From the NCBI GenBank assembly GCA_910574835.1, contig CAJTDE010000018.1, positions 24,020-88,019 of the forward strand: a stretch of 64,000 nt of DNA, given 5' to 3'. Within the stretch, counting starts at the first letter, position 1. Each line of letters begins with the position of its first letter. A model generated the notes under the pieces. That model saw nothing but the letters and a program-made list of their open reading frames with translations. It was not told the origin of the DNA and made no database searches. Below, piece by piece: positions 1 through 8,717 of the stretch. A program made the position numbers and the translations under genes. This stretch comes from Clostridia bacterium. GTDB lineage: Bacteria > Bacillota > Clostridia > Lachnospirales > Lachnospiraceae.

Positions 1-1893
1 ATGGGGGAGGTGGACCCTCTTTGTGCTTCGATTGAGGAGGACCCTTGTTTTGTGGATGGGGTGTTTGAGATTTTTTGTGCGAAGGATTATCTGCGGTTTG
101 TGGGGTATGTGAATCGGGCTGCGAAGGAGAAGCCGGGGGATGAGACGGCTGTGGCGGTGGATGCGCGGTTGATGGCGGATGTGAATATGGAGACGGAGGA
201 GAGGTATGCGCTCCGGGGGCATCCGTATATTCGGCAGGCGATTTTGAATTATAGCGGGACGTTTGAGGGGAATGGGCATCGGCTTACCTGGGTTTCGGAG
301 GCGGGGAATGGGATGTTTGTCTGCCTGGAACGGGATGGGGTGGTGCGTGATCTGGTTTTTGAGGCGCCTTCTCTTGTTTGGGATATGGATGAGTATGGGG
401 TTGGGATGCTTTGTATGGTGAATTATGGGAGGTTTGAGAATTGTGAGACGAGGGGGCGGGTGGAAGGGACTGCCTGTTATGTGGGGGGACTGGTTGGGAT
501 TAATCGGGGATTTATTGAGGATTGTGTGAATCGGGCGGAGGTTGTGGTGGATAGTCTTGGAGATTATGGGGCCGGGGGAATTGCCGGTCTTAGTAAGTGT
601 GAGGTGCTGGAGGGGGAGAGTGAGGAGGAACCGATTGTTCCCGAGATTCGGGGGTGTGTGAATTATGGAAGGGTCCGGGGGACCTGGGAGGCCGGGGGGA
701 TCTGTGCCTATAATGACTGCGCTGATATTTATGAGTGCGGAAATGAGGGGGAGATTTCGGTCCGGTATCAGAAAGGGTATATCTATCCGGAGGAACCGGA
801 GTGGTATGAGCGGGCTATGGCCGGGGGGATTTGCGGCCGGATGGGGAGGAATAGTCTGGAGGATTGTTATAATAAGGGGATGGTTTCCATACTGGAGGAT
901 GGGGTGGAGGATACGTATGCCATTGCGGGGGATACGCTTTTTTGGATTCATACGGTTCGCGGGTGTGTGAGCCTTAAGGGGACGGCGAAGGGGTCTATGC
1001 GTCATGAGAGTGTGACGGAGCTTACGGAGGATGAGATGGAGCTTTGGCTTTCGGATCATGAGAGTGTTTCTCTTAAGGGGAATAATTGGGAGTTTGATTT
1101 GGAGGAGGCGAAGGAGAAGCTTCCGCTTATTCCTCTTGGGGTTACGGAGTCCCGGCTGACGGCCGGGCGGGGGGAGGTTTTTCTTTGTGAGGAGTTTTGT
1201 CTTAGAAGTGAGGAGGGGTATTCCATTGAGCGGGTGTCGCCTTATGCTCTTTGTATGGAGGCGTGTGGGGATGGGGCTTCGGATTCCGGGATGCAGGTGT
1301 GGATGATGCGGGTGCCTGGGGGACTTACGGATATTGGGGCTTATCTGGATGAGTATGGGAATTTTGTGAAGGATACGGGGCATGAGGTGTGGCTTGGAAT
1401 TGAGGGGGCGCACTGGCTTCATCCGGGGCCGAGCTATAAGGATGATGTGCATGTGAAAACGGTGGACTGTGAGCAGAGCGGAGGGTGGCAAACCTGGCTG
1501 GTGCATTACCGGGACGATATGCTTGCGCATGCGGCGGTGGCGGATGAGTTTGGTATGGTTGACAATGTGACGGCTCTGCCGCTGCGGTATTCGGAAGTTT
1601 CGGGGTATGAAGCGGAATGGCTGCTGCTGTTTACGAATAAGGGGGATAATTACCGGCCTTCTTTGTTTGAGGTGGATGAGGTTTTGAAGAATTTTACCTG
1701 GCTGCCCTGTGAGCGGAGTGTGAGGCGGGGGGATTGCCTTTATGATCTTGCCAGGGAGTATACGGGGGATGGGAACCGTTACCCGGAGCTGGCGGCGGTT
1801 AATGGACTGGAGCATCAAGGGTTATTGCTTCCGGGGCAGGTGCTTCGGATACCGGAGGAATGGCTGGCTTTTATAGATTCTGAAAATTTTTAA
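1..1893 (+). CDS. GLUG-repeat protein with C-terminal LysM domain
   Basis: A 630-residue reading frame begins exactly at the window edge, so the true N-terminus may lie outside. The middle (about residues 130-330) has repeated GLUG-like units of the form GGLVGINRG, GGIAGLSK, GGICAYN and GGICGRMG, each followed by an 'I-x-x-C-x-N-x-G' strand, which suggests a beta-solenoid. The last 50 residues look like a LysM module (RGDCLYDLAREYTGDG ... LLPGQVLRIP), a fold that binds peptidoglycan or chitin-type glycans. No signal peptide is visible in the part seen. Codon use is strikingly G-rich (ggg and gag runs). Its 3' end overlaps the convergent kinase gene by 23 bases. A surface or envelope role is inferred; nothing indicates an enzyme. 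Confidence 0.7.
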   Translation: MGEVDPLCASIEEDPCFVDGVFEIFCAKDYLRFVGYVNRAAKEKPGDETAVAVDARLMADVNMETEERYALRGHPYIRQAILNYSGTFEGNGHRLTWVSEAGNGMFVCLERDGVVRDLVFEAPSLVWDMDEYGVGMLCMVNYGRFENCETRGRVEGTACYVGGLVGINRGFIEDCVNRAEVVVDSLGDYGAGGIAGLSKCEVLEGESEEEPIVPEIRGCVNYGRVRGTWEAGGICAYNDCADIYECGNEGEISVRYQKGYIYPEEPEWYERAMAGGICGRMGRNSLEDCYNKGMVSILEDGVEDTYAIAGDTLFWIHTVRGCVSLKGTAKGSMRHESVTELTEDEMELWLSDHESVSLKGNNWEFDLEEAKEKLPLIPLGVTESRLTAGRGEVFLCEEFCLRSEEGYSIERVSPYALCMEACGDGASDSGMQVWMMRVPGGLTDIGAYLDEYGNFVKDTGHEVWLGIEGAHWLHPGPSYKDDVHVKTVDCEQSGGWQTWLVHYRDDMLAHAAVADEFGMVDNVTALPLRYSEVSGYEAEWLLLFTNKGDNYRPSLFEVDEVLKNFTWLPCERSVRRGDCLYDLAREYTGDGNRYPELAAVNGLEHQGLLLPGQVLRIPEEWLAFIDSENF

Positions 1894-2431
1894 ACCATTG
1901 CGGGGTGTTTTGAGAGATTCGTAAGGGGGAGCCGTTTTTGTAGATGGCAAATCGGTGGAATTTTGCTGTGTTGTCATAAAATGCGGCTAAATCACAGGAT
2001 GGTAAAACGATTTTTAGATTTTGAAACGTATGGATGTATCTTCTTTCAATATCTTTTTCCGGAATTCCATGTCCGCCTTGTTGTATGCGTTTTCGCACCC
2101 GTTCTTTTGCAATAGCAACATTTTCAACTCCCACATAGTGAAGTTCAATTAGGTATCCATCTTTTTTTGCTTTTTTGATGTTGTTTAATATGGATTTTCC
2201 ACATAATGTGGTTTCTTGATTAAAAGTGATTCCTTCTTGAAAATATTGCTGTATTTGCTTTACTGCGATTTTACCGGCGGTCATAACATCGACAGGATTT
2301 GTCCAGTCTCCAAAAGATCTTAATATTTCATCGGTATTTACTCTTGGCATGTTTTGCAGGCCCTGCAGAGCTTGATACAGAGTTGATTTGCCGGCACCGT
2401 TTACACCTGCTATCAAGATATATTTTTTCAC
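1871..2431 (-). CDS. zeta-toxin-like P-loop kinase
   Basis: 186 residues, GTG start. The N-terminus has a Walker A motif (GVNGAGKST, residues 9-17) followed by a zeta-toxin-like layout: NTDEI (residues 32-36), an 'ETT' segment near 73-75 and a basic stretch RVRKRIQQGGHG (111-122) where this family places arginines for phosphate contact. Zeta and PezT toxins phosphorylate UDP-N-acetylglucosamine; shorter family members such as this one also include non-toxic kinases. The GTG start overlaps the TAG stop of a 59-residue upstream frame (TAGTG), indicating translational coupling. Family membership is fairly sure; toxicity is inferred only. Confidence 0.72.
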   Translation of the reverse strand: MKKYILIAGVNGAGKSTLYQALQGLQNMPRVNTDEILRSFGDWTNPVDVMTAGKIAVKQIQQYFQEGITFNQETTLCGKSILNNIKKAKKDGYLIELHYVGVENVAIAKERVRKRIQQGGHGIPEKDIERRYIHTFQNLKIVLPSCDLAAFYDNTAKFHRFAIYKNGSPLRISQNTPQWFKNFQNL

Positions 2432-2610
2432 TAAAAGAGATTCCTTTCTATTACTTGTCGTTGTTTTTTTTGCAGAAGAAAATCTCCTACTAACTCATAA
2501 AAGTCACGCTGTTCCTCAGTTTCGGCTTCTAAAACAAGCTGTAAGGTGTCTTCGGGTTGGAGGTGTTCTAGTTCTTGATAGATTTTTTCGTATTTTTTTA
2601 CATCACACAT
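2431..2610 (-). CDS. small partner of the zeta-like kinase (possible antitoxin)
   Basis: 59 residues, ATG start, rich in Glu and Gln and predicted helical (opens MCDVKKYEKIYQELEHLQPE). A GAGG box lies 7-8 bases before the start. The stop codon shares bases with the GTG of the kinase gene, so the two are translated from one message. In epsilon/zeta systems the antitoxin precedes the toxin and is a small helical protein of about 90 residues; this one is shorter and I recognise no epsilon or PezA sequence features. Order, overlap and size suggest an antitoxin or accessory subunit. Confidence 0.55.
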   Translation of the reverse strand: MCDVKKYEKIYQELEHLQPEDTLQLVLEAETEEQRDFYELVGDFLLQKKQRQVIERNLF

Positions 2611-2725
2611 ATGTTTACCTCATGGATTTTGAGTGTTTTTAATATTATAACCTAAATTTGTGAGAATGTTAAGAAAAAGATAAAAGAATAAAAATAATGG
2701 ATTTTAATATCAACAGGAGTAGCTT

Positions 2726-3847
2726 ATGAAGGAAAAACATTATAAAAATAAAAAACGTCTGCGTATAATACCTCTCATATTGGGGATATATGGGACATTC
2801 CTCGGCCTTGGCCTGGCAGTTATAGGTTTGGCTGAAATGAGGGAAGGGATTGGAATTATCCGGCTGCTGGTCGGGCTTGGTATGGCGGGATTTGGTTTGT
2901 TGGGAATATGGGACGGAGTGCGTGATTTGGTTAAGCCGGATAAAAAAACGGATCAGGCGCCGGTTAACCAGTTTGTTCTTACGGATACACACGGAAACAG
3001 GAGTTCCCTGGTTACACCGGAACGTTTGCGGGAGCAGATGAACCTTCTTGTGGAAGGTGAAGAGCCAGGACGCTTCGATATTCAGATACTGTCGCCTCTC
3101 TCTGCCGGGGAACAGGGGCTGTTAAAGCAGATTTTATGTATTTATTATGGTACTATTATTATGGCGGCGTTTTTTGAGATGCCAAAGGGCGGATACCGGA
3201 TTTGCCAGAAAAGCATGGAGCCGGATATAGCGGTAGAATGGATGAAACAGTTGTTGGCAGGCAGCCCTGATTTTTCCGAGTGGGAAAGCCTGAAAGCAAA
3301 TACGTGCCAGGATGAAGAGGATGATTTCCAAAACGAAGAGGATACCCGGCAGGATGAGGCAGAGGATAGGTCAGATGAAACAGATGATTTGCAGGAAGGT
3401 GTGGAAGCTTTCTGGCATCAGCTTCTGGCTGGGCAGGGAGTAACGTCTTGCTGGCATCAGCTCCTGGTGATTTTTGGTGAAAGCTGGCAGGATGAGCACA
3501 GATTTTTCTCTGCCAGGGATGTAGAACTGGCCGTAGATGGTATCTATGAGGGAAAATATCAGAAAGCAGTTCTGGAGTGGGGAACGGAAGCTTTTGATCT
3601 GTTTCCCGGTATTGAAAATGAACTGATGGTTATCTGGCGCACCAATCAGGCAGGAGGAAATACCAGATTTTTAGCAAGGGAAGGAACTGCGCCACAGGTG
3701 AAGTTCTGGCTGGTTAATTATCTGGATCACGGCTTTTCGGAAGATAGAAGCGGCTGGGCTGATGTGACCGCCGAGGTGGAAAGTTCTGCGGCCATAATGG
3801 AAAGAGAAAAGAGAAAGGAAAAAAAGAAGCATGGGAAAGTATTTTAG
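2726..3847 (+). CDS. two-TM N-terminal membrane protein of unknown function
   Basis: 373 residues, ATG preceded by AGGAGTAGCTT. After a basic start (KEKHYKNKKRLR) come two hydrophobic helices at about residues 14-36 and 44-64, then a soluble part. An acidic repetitive linker (about 190-225, DEEDD / NEEDTRQDEAEDR) separates two folded regions, and a 'WHQLL' motif occurs twice near 229-248. The tail is highly basic (MEREKRKEKKKHGKVF). Its 3' end overlaps the start of the Sel1-repeat gene by 17 bases, so the two are co-expressed. I do not recognise the family. Confidence 0.6.
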   Translation: MKEKHYKNKKRLRIIPLILGIYGTFLGLGLAVIGLAEMREGIGIIRLLVGLGMAGFGLLGIWDGVRDLVKPDKKTDQAPVNQFVLTDTHGNRSSLVTPERLREQMNLLVEGEEPGRFDIQILSPLSAGEQGLLKQILCIYYGTIIMAAFFEMPKGGYRICQKSMEPDIAVEWMKQLLAGSPDFSEWESLKANTCQDEEDDFQNEEDTRQDEAEDRSDETDDLQEGVEAFWHQLLAGQGVTSCWHQLLVIFGESWQDEHRFFSARDVELAVDGIYEGKYQKAVLEWGTEAFDLFPGIENELMVIWRTNQAGGNTRFLAREGTAPQVKFWLVNYLDHGFSEDRSGWADVTAEVESSAAIMEREKRKEKKKHGKVF

Positions 3848-5063
3848 CGATGTGGTGGATAAGGCCATTGAGGATCTTTATTATTGCTGTGATAATGACA
3901 AGGCAAAGGCGGCAGCGGACGCATTATTGACTGCGGCAAAGGATGGGGACGGGGATGCCTGCTATTTTCTTTCCCGCTGTTTTTCCGGCACTTGTTATAG
4001 CTGGGAGTATCATCCCTTTGAAGAAAACGAAGCGGCGGCTTATGCAATGCTCCATCAGTCAATCTCCCTGGGCAGTGCGGCAGGAGTTCTGGGGGCGCTG
4101 CGTATGGATATGCTGACCCCGGAGCTGCGGGAGATTATGCCGTTTGACAGTATTCGGGAGGCATGGGAGGAAATACTTGAAAAAGCGGAAAGAGGCTGTC
4201 CGTTCTGCCAGTATATGATTGGGAATACTTATTATTTTCTGGATGTGATAGAGATTGAAAACCGCAAACAAAGTGAATTTGCCAATAAGGAAGCCTGGGA
4301 TGCCTGGATGCGGCAGGAAATGGAACAGAGTATTCCCTGGTTTGAGAAGGCGTTTTCGGGCGGAATGATTCTTGCGGGGCGGAATTACTGCCATTATTAT
4401 CAACGCGGCCGAGGGGATCTGATCCCGCCGGAGCCTGCAAAGGCAGTGGAAATTATGCGGCAGGGGGCGGAAAAGGGCTATCCGGAATGGATGTACGCTT
4501 TCGCAAGCCATCTTGCGTATGATGCGGGCAGACCAGAAGAAGCCCTTCCTTGGGCGCTTAAGGCGGCGGAGGCAGGACATCTGTGGGCTTTGCATATTGT
4601 GGGGGATATTTATTGGGACGGCAAAGCTGTGGAACGCGACCTGCCCTATGCTCTTGCGTGCTTTGAAAAAACCGCCGGTTATGGAAATGACCGCTATGCC
4701 TGCGGGCAGGCAGGGTATATGTATTTCCGGGGACTGGGGACCCCGCAGGATTATGCCCGGGCCGTGCAGTATTTTGAGATGGATAAGACTGAGTACAGGC
4801 GGTATGATCTGCTGGGGATCTGTTATCTTCTGGGGTACGGCTGTCCTCAGGATGTGGAGAAAGGGCGGAAAATGCTGGAGAAAAGCGAGGACAATCGGTT
4901 CAAAAGCTATGGTCTGGGGATGATGTACGCGGAAGGTCTGGGGGTACGGGAGGATATTGAAAAGGGTGTGGAGTATCTGAAGGCGGCAGGGAATTTTGAA
5001 CCGGCGCAGGAGGCGCTGAAGCATTATAAGAAAAGCTTGTTTGGGGTCTGGCGGCGGAGGTAA
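3831..5063 (+). CDS. Sel1-like repeat (TPR-type) protein
   Basis: 410 residues. Several roughly 36-residue Sel1-like units are visible in the C-terminal half: A-x-x-G-H-x-x-A-x-x-x-x-G-x-x-Y near 246-258, GQAGYMYFRGLGTPQDYARA near 296-315, LGICYLLGYGCPQDVEKG near 329-346 and LGMMYAEGLGVREDIEKG near 361-378. Sel1 repeats form alpha-solenoids that scaffold protein contacts. No signal peptide, so probably cytoplasmic. It overlaps the upstream membrane protein gene; the pair may act together, with the membrane protein as anchor. Partner and role are unknown. Confidence 0.8.
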   Translation: MGKYFSDVVDKAIEDLYYCCDNDKAKAAADALLTAAKDGDGDACYFLSRCFSGTCYSWEYHPFEENEAAAYAMLHQSISLGSAAGVLGALRMDMLTPELREIMPFDSIREAWEEILEKAERGCPFCQYMIGNTYYFLDVIEIENRKQSEFANKEAWDAWMRQEMEQSIPWFEKAFSGGMILAGRNYCHYYQRGRGDLIPPEPAKAVEIMRQGAEKGYPEWMYAFASHLAYDAGRPEEALPWALKAAEAGHLWALHIVGDIYWDGKAVERDLPYALACFEKTAGYGNDRYACGQAGYMYFRGLGTPQDYARAVQYFEMDKTEYRRYDLLGICYLLGYGCPQDVEKGRKMLEKSEDNRFKSYGLGMMYAEGLGVREDIEKGVEYLKAAGNFEPAQEALKHYKKSLFGVWRRR

Positions 5064-5071
5064 ATAAGAGA

Positions 5072-5197
5072 TTGCTGCGGAAAGAAGAGGTACTGAATTA
5101 TTTTCCGGAGTATCTGTCCGCGGAGGAGTATCCAACCTTGAAGAGAATGGGTTTATGGGGTGTAAGCGCGGATGTATATCGTAAGCTGCCTGGTTAG
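5072..5197 (+). pseudogene. short orphan reading frame, probable gene remnant
   Basis: Nine bases after the Sel1 gene, a 41-residue frame runs from a TTG without a clear ribosome site to TAG (LRKEEVLNYFPEYLSAEEYP ...). The composition is protein-like and its codon use matches the neighbours, so it looks like the C-terminal remnant of a lost gene. No family recognised. Confidence 0.3.
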
Positions 5198-5336
5198 GGT
5201 ATTTTTAAAATAAATGAAATGGAAGCGGAGCTGCGGTTCTGTATATGATGCAAGGGAAAATAGTAGAAGGATGCAGGATAGTAATTTTGACCTTGCGGAA
5301 CAACTAATATTCGGTACTAAAATTTACCACTAAAAT

Positions 5337-5416
5337 TTGGCTAAAATACGATTGGATCTCGCGTTGACATAGGCGAAAAGATGGACTATAATTGGTACAT
5401 ATCGAATTTTAGCCAA
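5337..5416 (+). promoter_or_regulatory. SigA-type promoter flanked by an 11-bp inverted repeat
   Basis: TTGACA at 5364-5369 and TATAAT at 5387-5392 are separated by 17 bases, a textbook vegetative promoter reading into the DUF4143 ATPase gene at 5432. It is bracketed by a perfect inverted repeat, TTGGCTAAAAT (5337-5347) and ATTTTAGCCAA (5406-5416). Two more ACTAAAATTT copies lie just upstream (about 5316-5338). The repeat could be an operator or a transcript hairpin; that is inference. Confidence 0.7.
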
Positions 5417-5431
5417 TAAAGGAGGCGGCGT

Positions 5432-6652
5432 ATGGATTATATCAAGCGTGATTTGGAGGAACAAATACCGGCTTTATCGGAGGAATATCCCTGTGTTCTG
5501 CTGATCGGACCAAGGCAGGCCGGGAAAACCACTTTGCTGAAACGGCTGATGGATGAGAAAAGAACCTATGTAAGCCTGGAGGATTTTGAGGAACGGCGGA
5601 TGGCAAAGACGGAACCGGTGCTGTTTTTGCAGAAGCATCCTCTTCCCATTTTCATTGATGAGATTCAGTATGCGCCGGAGCTTTTGGTGTATATTAAGAT
5701 TGCGGTGGACAATGGAGCGGGACCCGGAACCTTCTGGCTTGCCTCTTCTCAGATTTTTCCGGAGCTTACGGCTCTCTGTGAGTCCTCCGCCAAGAGGGTA
5801 GCTGTGTGCAGGCTGTCTTTTTTGTCGCAGCATGAAATGTATGGCAGTGGAAAGCAGATGCCGTTTTCCGTGCATTTGAATGGGCTGGTCCAAAGGAAGA
5901 AGAACCATCGGGCGGCGGACTTGGGAGAGATGTATGAAAGAATCTGGAAAGGGACGATGCCGGAGCTGATAAGCGGGGGGAAGGAGGAATGGTCTGCTTT
6001 TTATAATTCGTATTTGCAGACGTATATTGAACGTGATGCGGGAGAGCTGGTAAGCTTGTCGGATAAGATGCAGTTCAGTGATTTTATCCGGGCTGCGGCC
6101 TGTCGAACCGGGCAGATGCTGAATCTGCATCAGATTGCTCAGGAGGTGGGGATTTCCGATGATACGGCGCGGAGGTGGCTTAAGGTTCTTGAGCGGACCC
6201 ATTTGATTTTCTGTCTTTATCCTTATCAGGATGAAAAGCTGAAGCGGGTGATTAAGGCGCCGAAGCTTTATTTTATGGATACGGGGGTTGTGGCTTATCT
6301 GACACGGTATGCTTCGCCGGAGATTTTGATGAATGGGGCTTTGAGCGGGGGGATTCTGGAAAATTATGCGGTGGCGGAGATCCTTAAGTCCTATGGGGCC
6401 GGCGGGGAGTGCCGGTTTTGGTATTATCGGGATAAGGAGGGGAAGGAGATTGATTTGATTCTGGAACGGGATGGGTGGATTTGTCCTTTGGAGGTGAAAC
6501 GGTCTGCGAATCCGGAGCAGAAGTGTACGCGTGTGTTTTCTATTTTGGATAAGGCGTCGCTTCCGAGGGAGAGAGGGGCGGTTCTTTGCTTGCGGGGGGA
6601 GGTGGCTGTGTTTAATAGTAATGATTTGATGGTGCCGGTTTGGATGATTTAG
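5432..6652 (+). CDS. AAA-family ATPase with DUF4143 domain
   Basis: 406 residues, ATG with AAAGGAGGCG seven bases upstream. Walker A is LLIGPRQAGKTTLL (residues 23-36), and the Walker B-like segment is PIFIDEIQYAPEL (about 71-84). A winged-helix-like block (IAQEVGISDDTARRWLKVLE, about 225-245) and the DUF4143 C-terminus (LYFMDTGVVAYL, about 277-288; a restriction-endonuclease-like core DKEGKEIDLIL and PLEVKRSAN at about 332-362) complete the usual architecture of about 400 residues. Family members are predicted DNA- or nucleotide-dependent ATPases of unsettled function, often mobile and carried in many paralogues. It stands alone behind its own promoter. Confidence 0.88.
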   Translation: MDYIKRDLEEQIPALSEEYPCVLLIGPRQAGKTTLLKRLMDEKRTYVSLEDFEERRMAKTEPVLFLQKHPLPIFIDEIQYAPELLVYIKIAVDNGAGPGTFWLASSQIFPELTALCESSAKRVAVCRLSFLSQHEMYGSGKQMPFSVHLNGLVQRKKNHRAADLGEMYERIWKGTMPELISGGKEEWSAFYNSYLQTYIERDAGELVSLSDKMQFSDFIRAAACRTGQMLNLHQIAQEVGISDDTARRWLKVLERTHLIFCLYPYQDEKLKRVIKAPKLYFMDTGVVAYLTRYASPEILMNGALSGGILENYAVAEILKSYGAGGECRFWYYRDKEGKEIDLILERDGWICPLEVKRSANPEQKCTRVFSILDKASLPRERGAVLCLRGEVAVFNSNDLMVPVWMI

Positions 6653-6662
6653 TGGGGGGAGG

Positions 6663-6868
6663 GCTGCTGCAAAATAAGCCGTCAGCCATTTCCATATCCT
6701 GTGTTCGGACGGTTCACGTACACGCTGTCTGCTCTGGACGGACATTGCCTTTTTTGGTTTTTTGGGTCGGTGGGTTTTTTGGCAATGTTCGTCCATATCA
6801 GACAGCGTGTACGCGAACAGCCGGACACCGGATACCGGAAATGGCTGACGGCTTATTTTGCAGCAGCC
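6663..6868. repeat. 206-bp near-perfect inverted repeat
   Basis: Two arms of about 87 bases (6663-6749 and 6781-6868) are largely complementary. Matching blocks include GCTGCTGCAAAATAAGCC against its complement at the far end, CACGCTGTCTG against CAGACAGCGTG, and GACATTGCC against GGCAATGTTC. The loop of about 30 bases is T/G rich. An RNA copy would form one very long hairpin. Size, symmetry and intergenic position suit a MITE-like or folded palindromic element; no transposase gene is inside and no clear target duplication is visible. Confidence 0.75.
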
Positions 6869-6990
6869 TTGGCTGTGGGAGGTTTTTGGGGGAGTGGTTT
6901 GGATTTGGCTGCTTTTGGGGTTGTGTGGGGGGAAGGATATAGTCCGGCTAAGAAATGTTAAGTGATTTTGTGAGATGTTTTTTGCTGGCT

Positions 6991-7106
6991 GGTAAAGTCG
7001 CAAAGGCGTGCGAGAGGGACTTTTATGAGTGCTCTTTCGAATGAAAGTTGCTCTCATTACAGGTGTGCCGAAGCGACTTTACCCTTTAGAGCTGTCGCGC
7101 AGCGAC
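6991..7106. repeat. 116-bp interspersed repeat, isolated copy
   Basis: Same element as the tandem copies at 9194-9557. It starts GGTAAAGTC, contains its complement GACTTTACC about 90 bases later, an inner CTTTCG...GAATGAAAG symmetry and a terminal GTCGCGCAGCGAC hairpin. It sits between the DUF4143 ATPase and the convergent MBL-fold gene. No coding potential of its own. Confidence 0.8.
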
Positions 7107-7124
7107 TTTTAATGGGGGGATTTT

Positions 7125-8009
7125 TTATGGGTGTATTTGTTTCCAGAGTAGTTGGTTGTTTTCGAAGGTGGTTTCTAGTTTTTGGGTGTCTTTGAGCCAT
7201 GATAGGTAGGAGCGGACGGTGCTTCCGACTAGAGCGTATTGTTCGAAGTTCATTTTTAGGTTGTAGTCTGTGAATAGATGCTGTAGGATTTGTTCGAAGG
7301 TGTGGGGGGCTTCGCAGAGATGGGTGATTTTTTCGGCTGTCTCGAGGACTTTGTCTATGTTGTATTGGGCCAGAGGGGAGATGTGGTCGGTGGCTTCGGC
7401 GTGGGCGGGGATGAAGTGTTTGGCTTTCATGTTTTTTACTTGTTCCAGGGTGTTTAGGTAGGCGGCGATGTCGTAGATGAAGGTGATCTGGTATTTGTCC
7501 AGGGTTTCTTTGCTGGATAGGCAGTCGGCTAGGTAGATTACATTGTCTGGGGTTTGAAAGCCGGTCATGTGAAAGAAATGTCCTGGCAGGGGGATGAGGG
7601 TAAAGCCTTGGGGCAGGCAGTCGGTTGTAAGTTCTAAGGCGTCGCTTTCTTGGGCCATTAGGAATTTGTGTCTCAGATCTTTGCAGGGATAGCCTCCGTA
7701 TAGGAAGGATGGTTCCAGAAAGGGGTATTTGGTAAAGGATTGCTCGATGCCGGGAGCATAGATTTTGCAGCCGGTTTGATTTTGTAGATAGCGGTTGCCG
7801 CCGATGTGGTCGGCGTTGGAGTGGGTGTTGTAGATGGCTGTTAGGTTCCAGTGGTTTGCTTCGAGAAGGCGGAGTATTTTTTTTCCGGCATCTTTGTCGT
7901 TTCCGCTGTCGATGAGGCAGACGTTTTCGGCGTCAAGCTTTACCAGGCCGATGCGGGTTGGGCTTTGGATATAGTAGCTTTGATCGGTTATCTGTATTAA
8001 TTCGTACAT
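7125..8009 (-). CDS. MBL-fold metallo-hydrolase
   Basis: 294 residues, preceded by GAAAGGACC. The metallo-beta-lactamase signature THSNADHIGG (residues 61-70) supplies the HxxxDH metal ligands. A second ligand His lies in the LPGHFFHMTGFQ region (about 138-149), an Asp in YLADCLS (about 155-161) and a further His in FIPAHAEA (about 199-206). The C-terminal third (LCEAPHTFEQILQHLFTDYN) resembles the winged-helix tail seen in lactamase-B/RNase Z-type hydrolases. Members hydrolyse thioesters, lactones and similar substrates; the substrate cannot be told here. It is a single gene, with 700 bases of non-coding DNA before the next gene. Confidence 0.85.
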   Translation of the reverse strand: MYELIQITDQSYYIQSPTRIGLVKLDAENVCLIDSGNDKDAGKKILRLLEANHWNLTAIYNTHSNADHIGGNRYLQNQTGCKIYAPGIEQSFTKYPFLEPSFLYGGYPCKDLRHKFLMAQESDALELTTDCLPQGFTLIPLPGHFFHMTGFQTPDNVIYLADCLSSKETLDKYQITFIYDIAAYLNTLEQVKNMKAKHFIPAHAEATDHISPLAQYNIDKVLETAEKITHLCEAPHTFEQILQHLFTDYNLKMNFEQYALVGSTVRSYLSWLKDTQKLETTFENNQLLWKQIHP

Positions 8010-8717
8010 TTGAAGGGTCCTTTCTGTTTGGGTATTTTTTAGATGTTATTGTGGCTTTGGTGCAATGGTGGAACAGGGGTGCCTTGGGGTTGAATTTTTT
8101 ATATACTATAGCATAGGCTGATTTTATCTGCAATGGAATTTATCATTATGAGGGCTACTTGAGGATTACTCACGAGGGGTAATTTTTTATAGCTTTGCAT
8201 GTAAGAAATGGATGACGAGTGAAACGGGGCTTTGGATTGCTGCTTTGCAGTTATGTTGTGTGGGCATTGAGGGGGAGTATAGAGGGGAGTATAGAGGGGG
8301 AGTGCAGAAGCTCTGGTATGTTACTGTTTTTGGTGGTTGTGTGAAGTAAGTTCTATTATCGTGATATGGAGTTCAGAAAGTTTGAGGGTTTATTTTGCAG
8401 AGGTTCTGTTTCTTTATGATTCTTCGCTAGAGCTACTTTGCTAGAGTTATAAAATTTGTGCTTGCTTTTTGGGAGTTAATGTGTTATAAATATAACTGTT
8501 ATATTTATAACTGATCGAATGGCTGATTTTGTTACATTGAATAGTAAAGAATGTAAGAATTGGATCATATGTTTTGACCTCAATATATATCAATCAGTTA
8601 AGCTTACAAAGATTATCGGTGCGGAGGAAAGATGCCTGATGAGAGGGAGGTTTTGACCAAAGTATTCATAAGCTTTTCGGTCTTAATTTCATCATGTGAA
8701 GGAGGGATAATTGGAAT
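8010..8717. other. long non-coding interval with operator-like palindrome
   Basis: About 700 bases with no credible gene. It contains a short tandem G-rich repeat (GGGGAGTATAGA units, about 8270-8300) and the striking palindrome annotated separately at 8483-8511. It separates the MBL-fold and MarR genes, which are divergently transcribed, so promoters for both should lie here; I see no unambiguous -35/-10 pair. Confidence 0.5.
8483..8511. promoter_or_regulatory. perfect 14-bp inverted repeat, candidate MarR operator
   Basis: GTTATAAATATAAC (8483-8496) and GTTATATTTATAAC (8498-8511) are exact reverse complements separated by one base, and each arm is itself nearly palindromic. Two stacked palindromes of this size upstream of a MarR-family gene fit the dimer-binding sites such regulators use for autoregulation. 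The regulator starts about 200 bases downstream. The link is inferred from position. Confidence 0.5.

Noticed and set aside
4059..5135. Minus-strand frame of 358 codons opposite the Sel1-repeat gene
   Set aside because: Shadow frame with no domain and no ribosome site; the plus strand carries clear Sel1 repeats.
5474..7057. Long minus-strand open frame (527 codons) opposite the DUF4143 gene
   Set aside because: It is the antisense shadow of the ATPase gene: low-complexity Pro/His/Arg-rich sequence, no ribosome site, and it runs through the inverted repeat.
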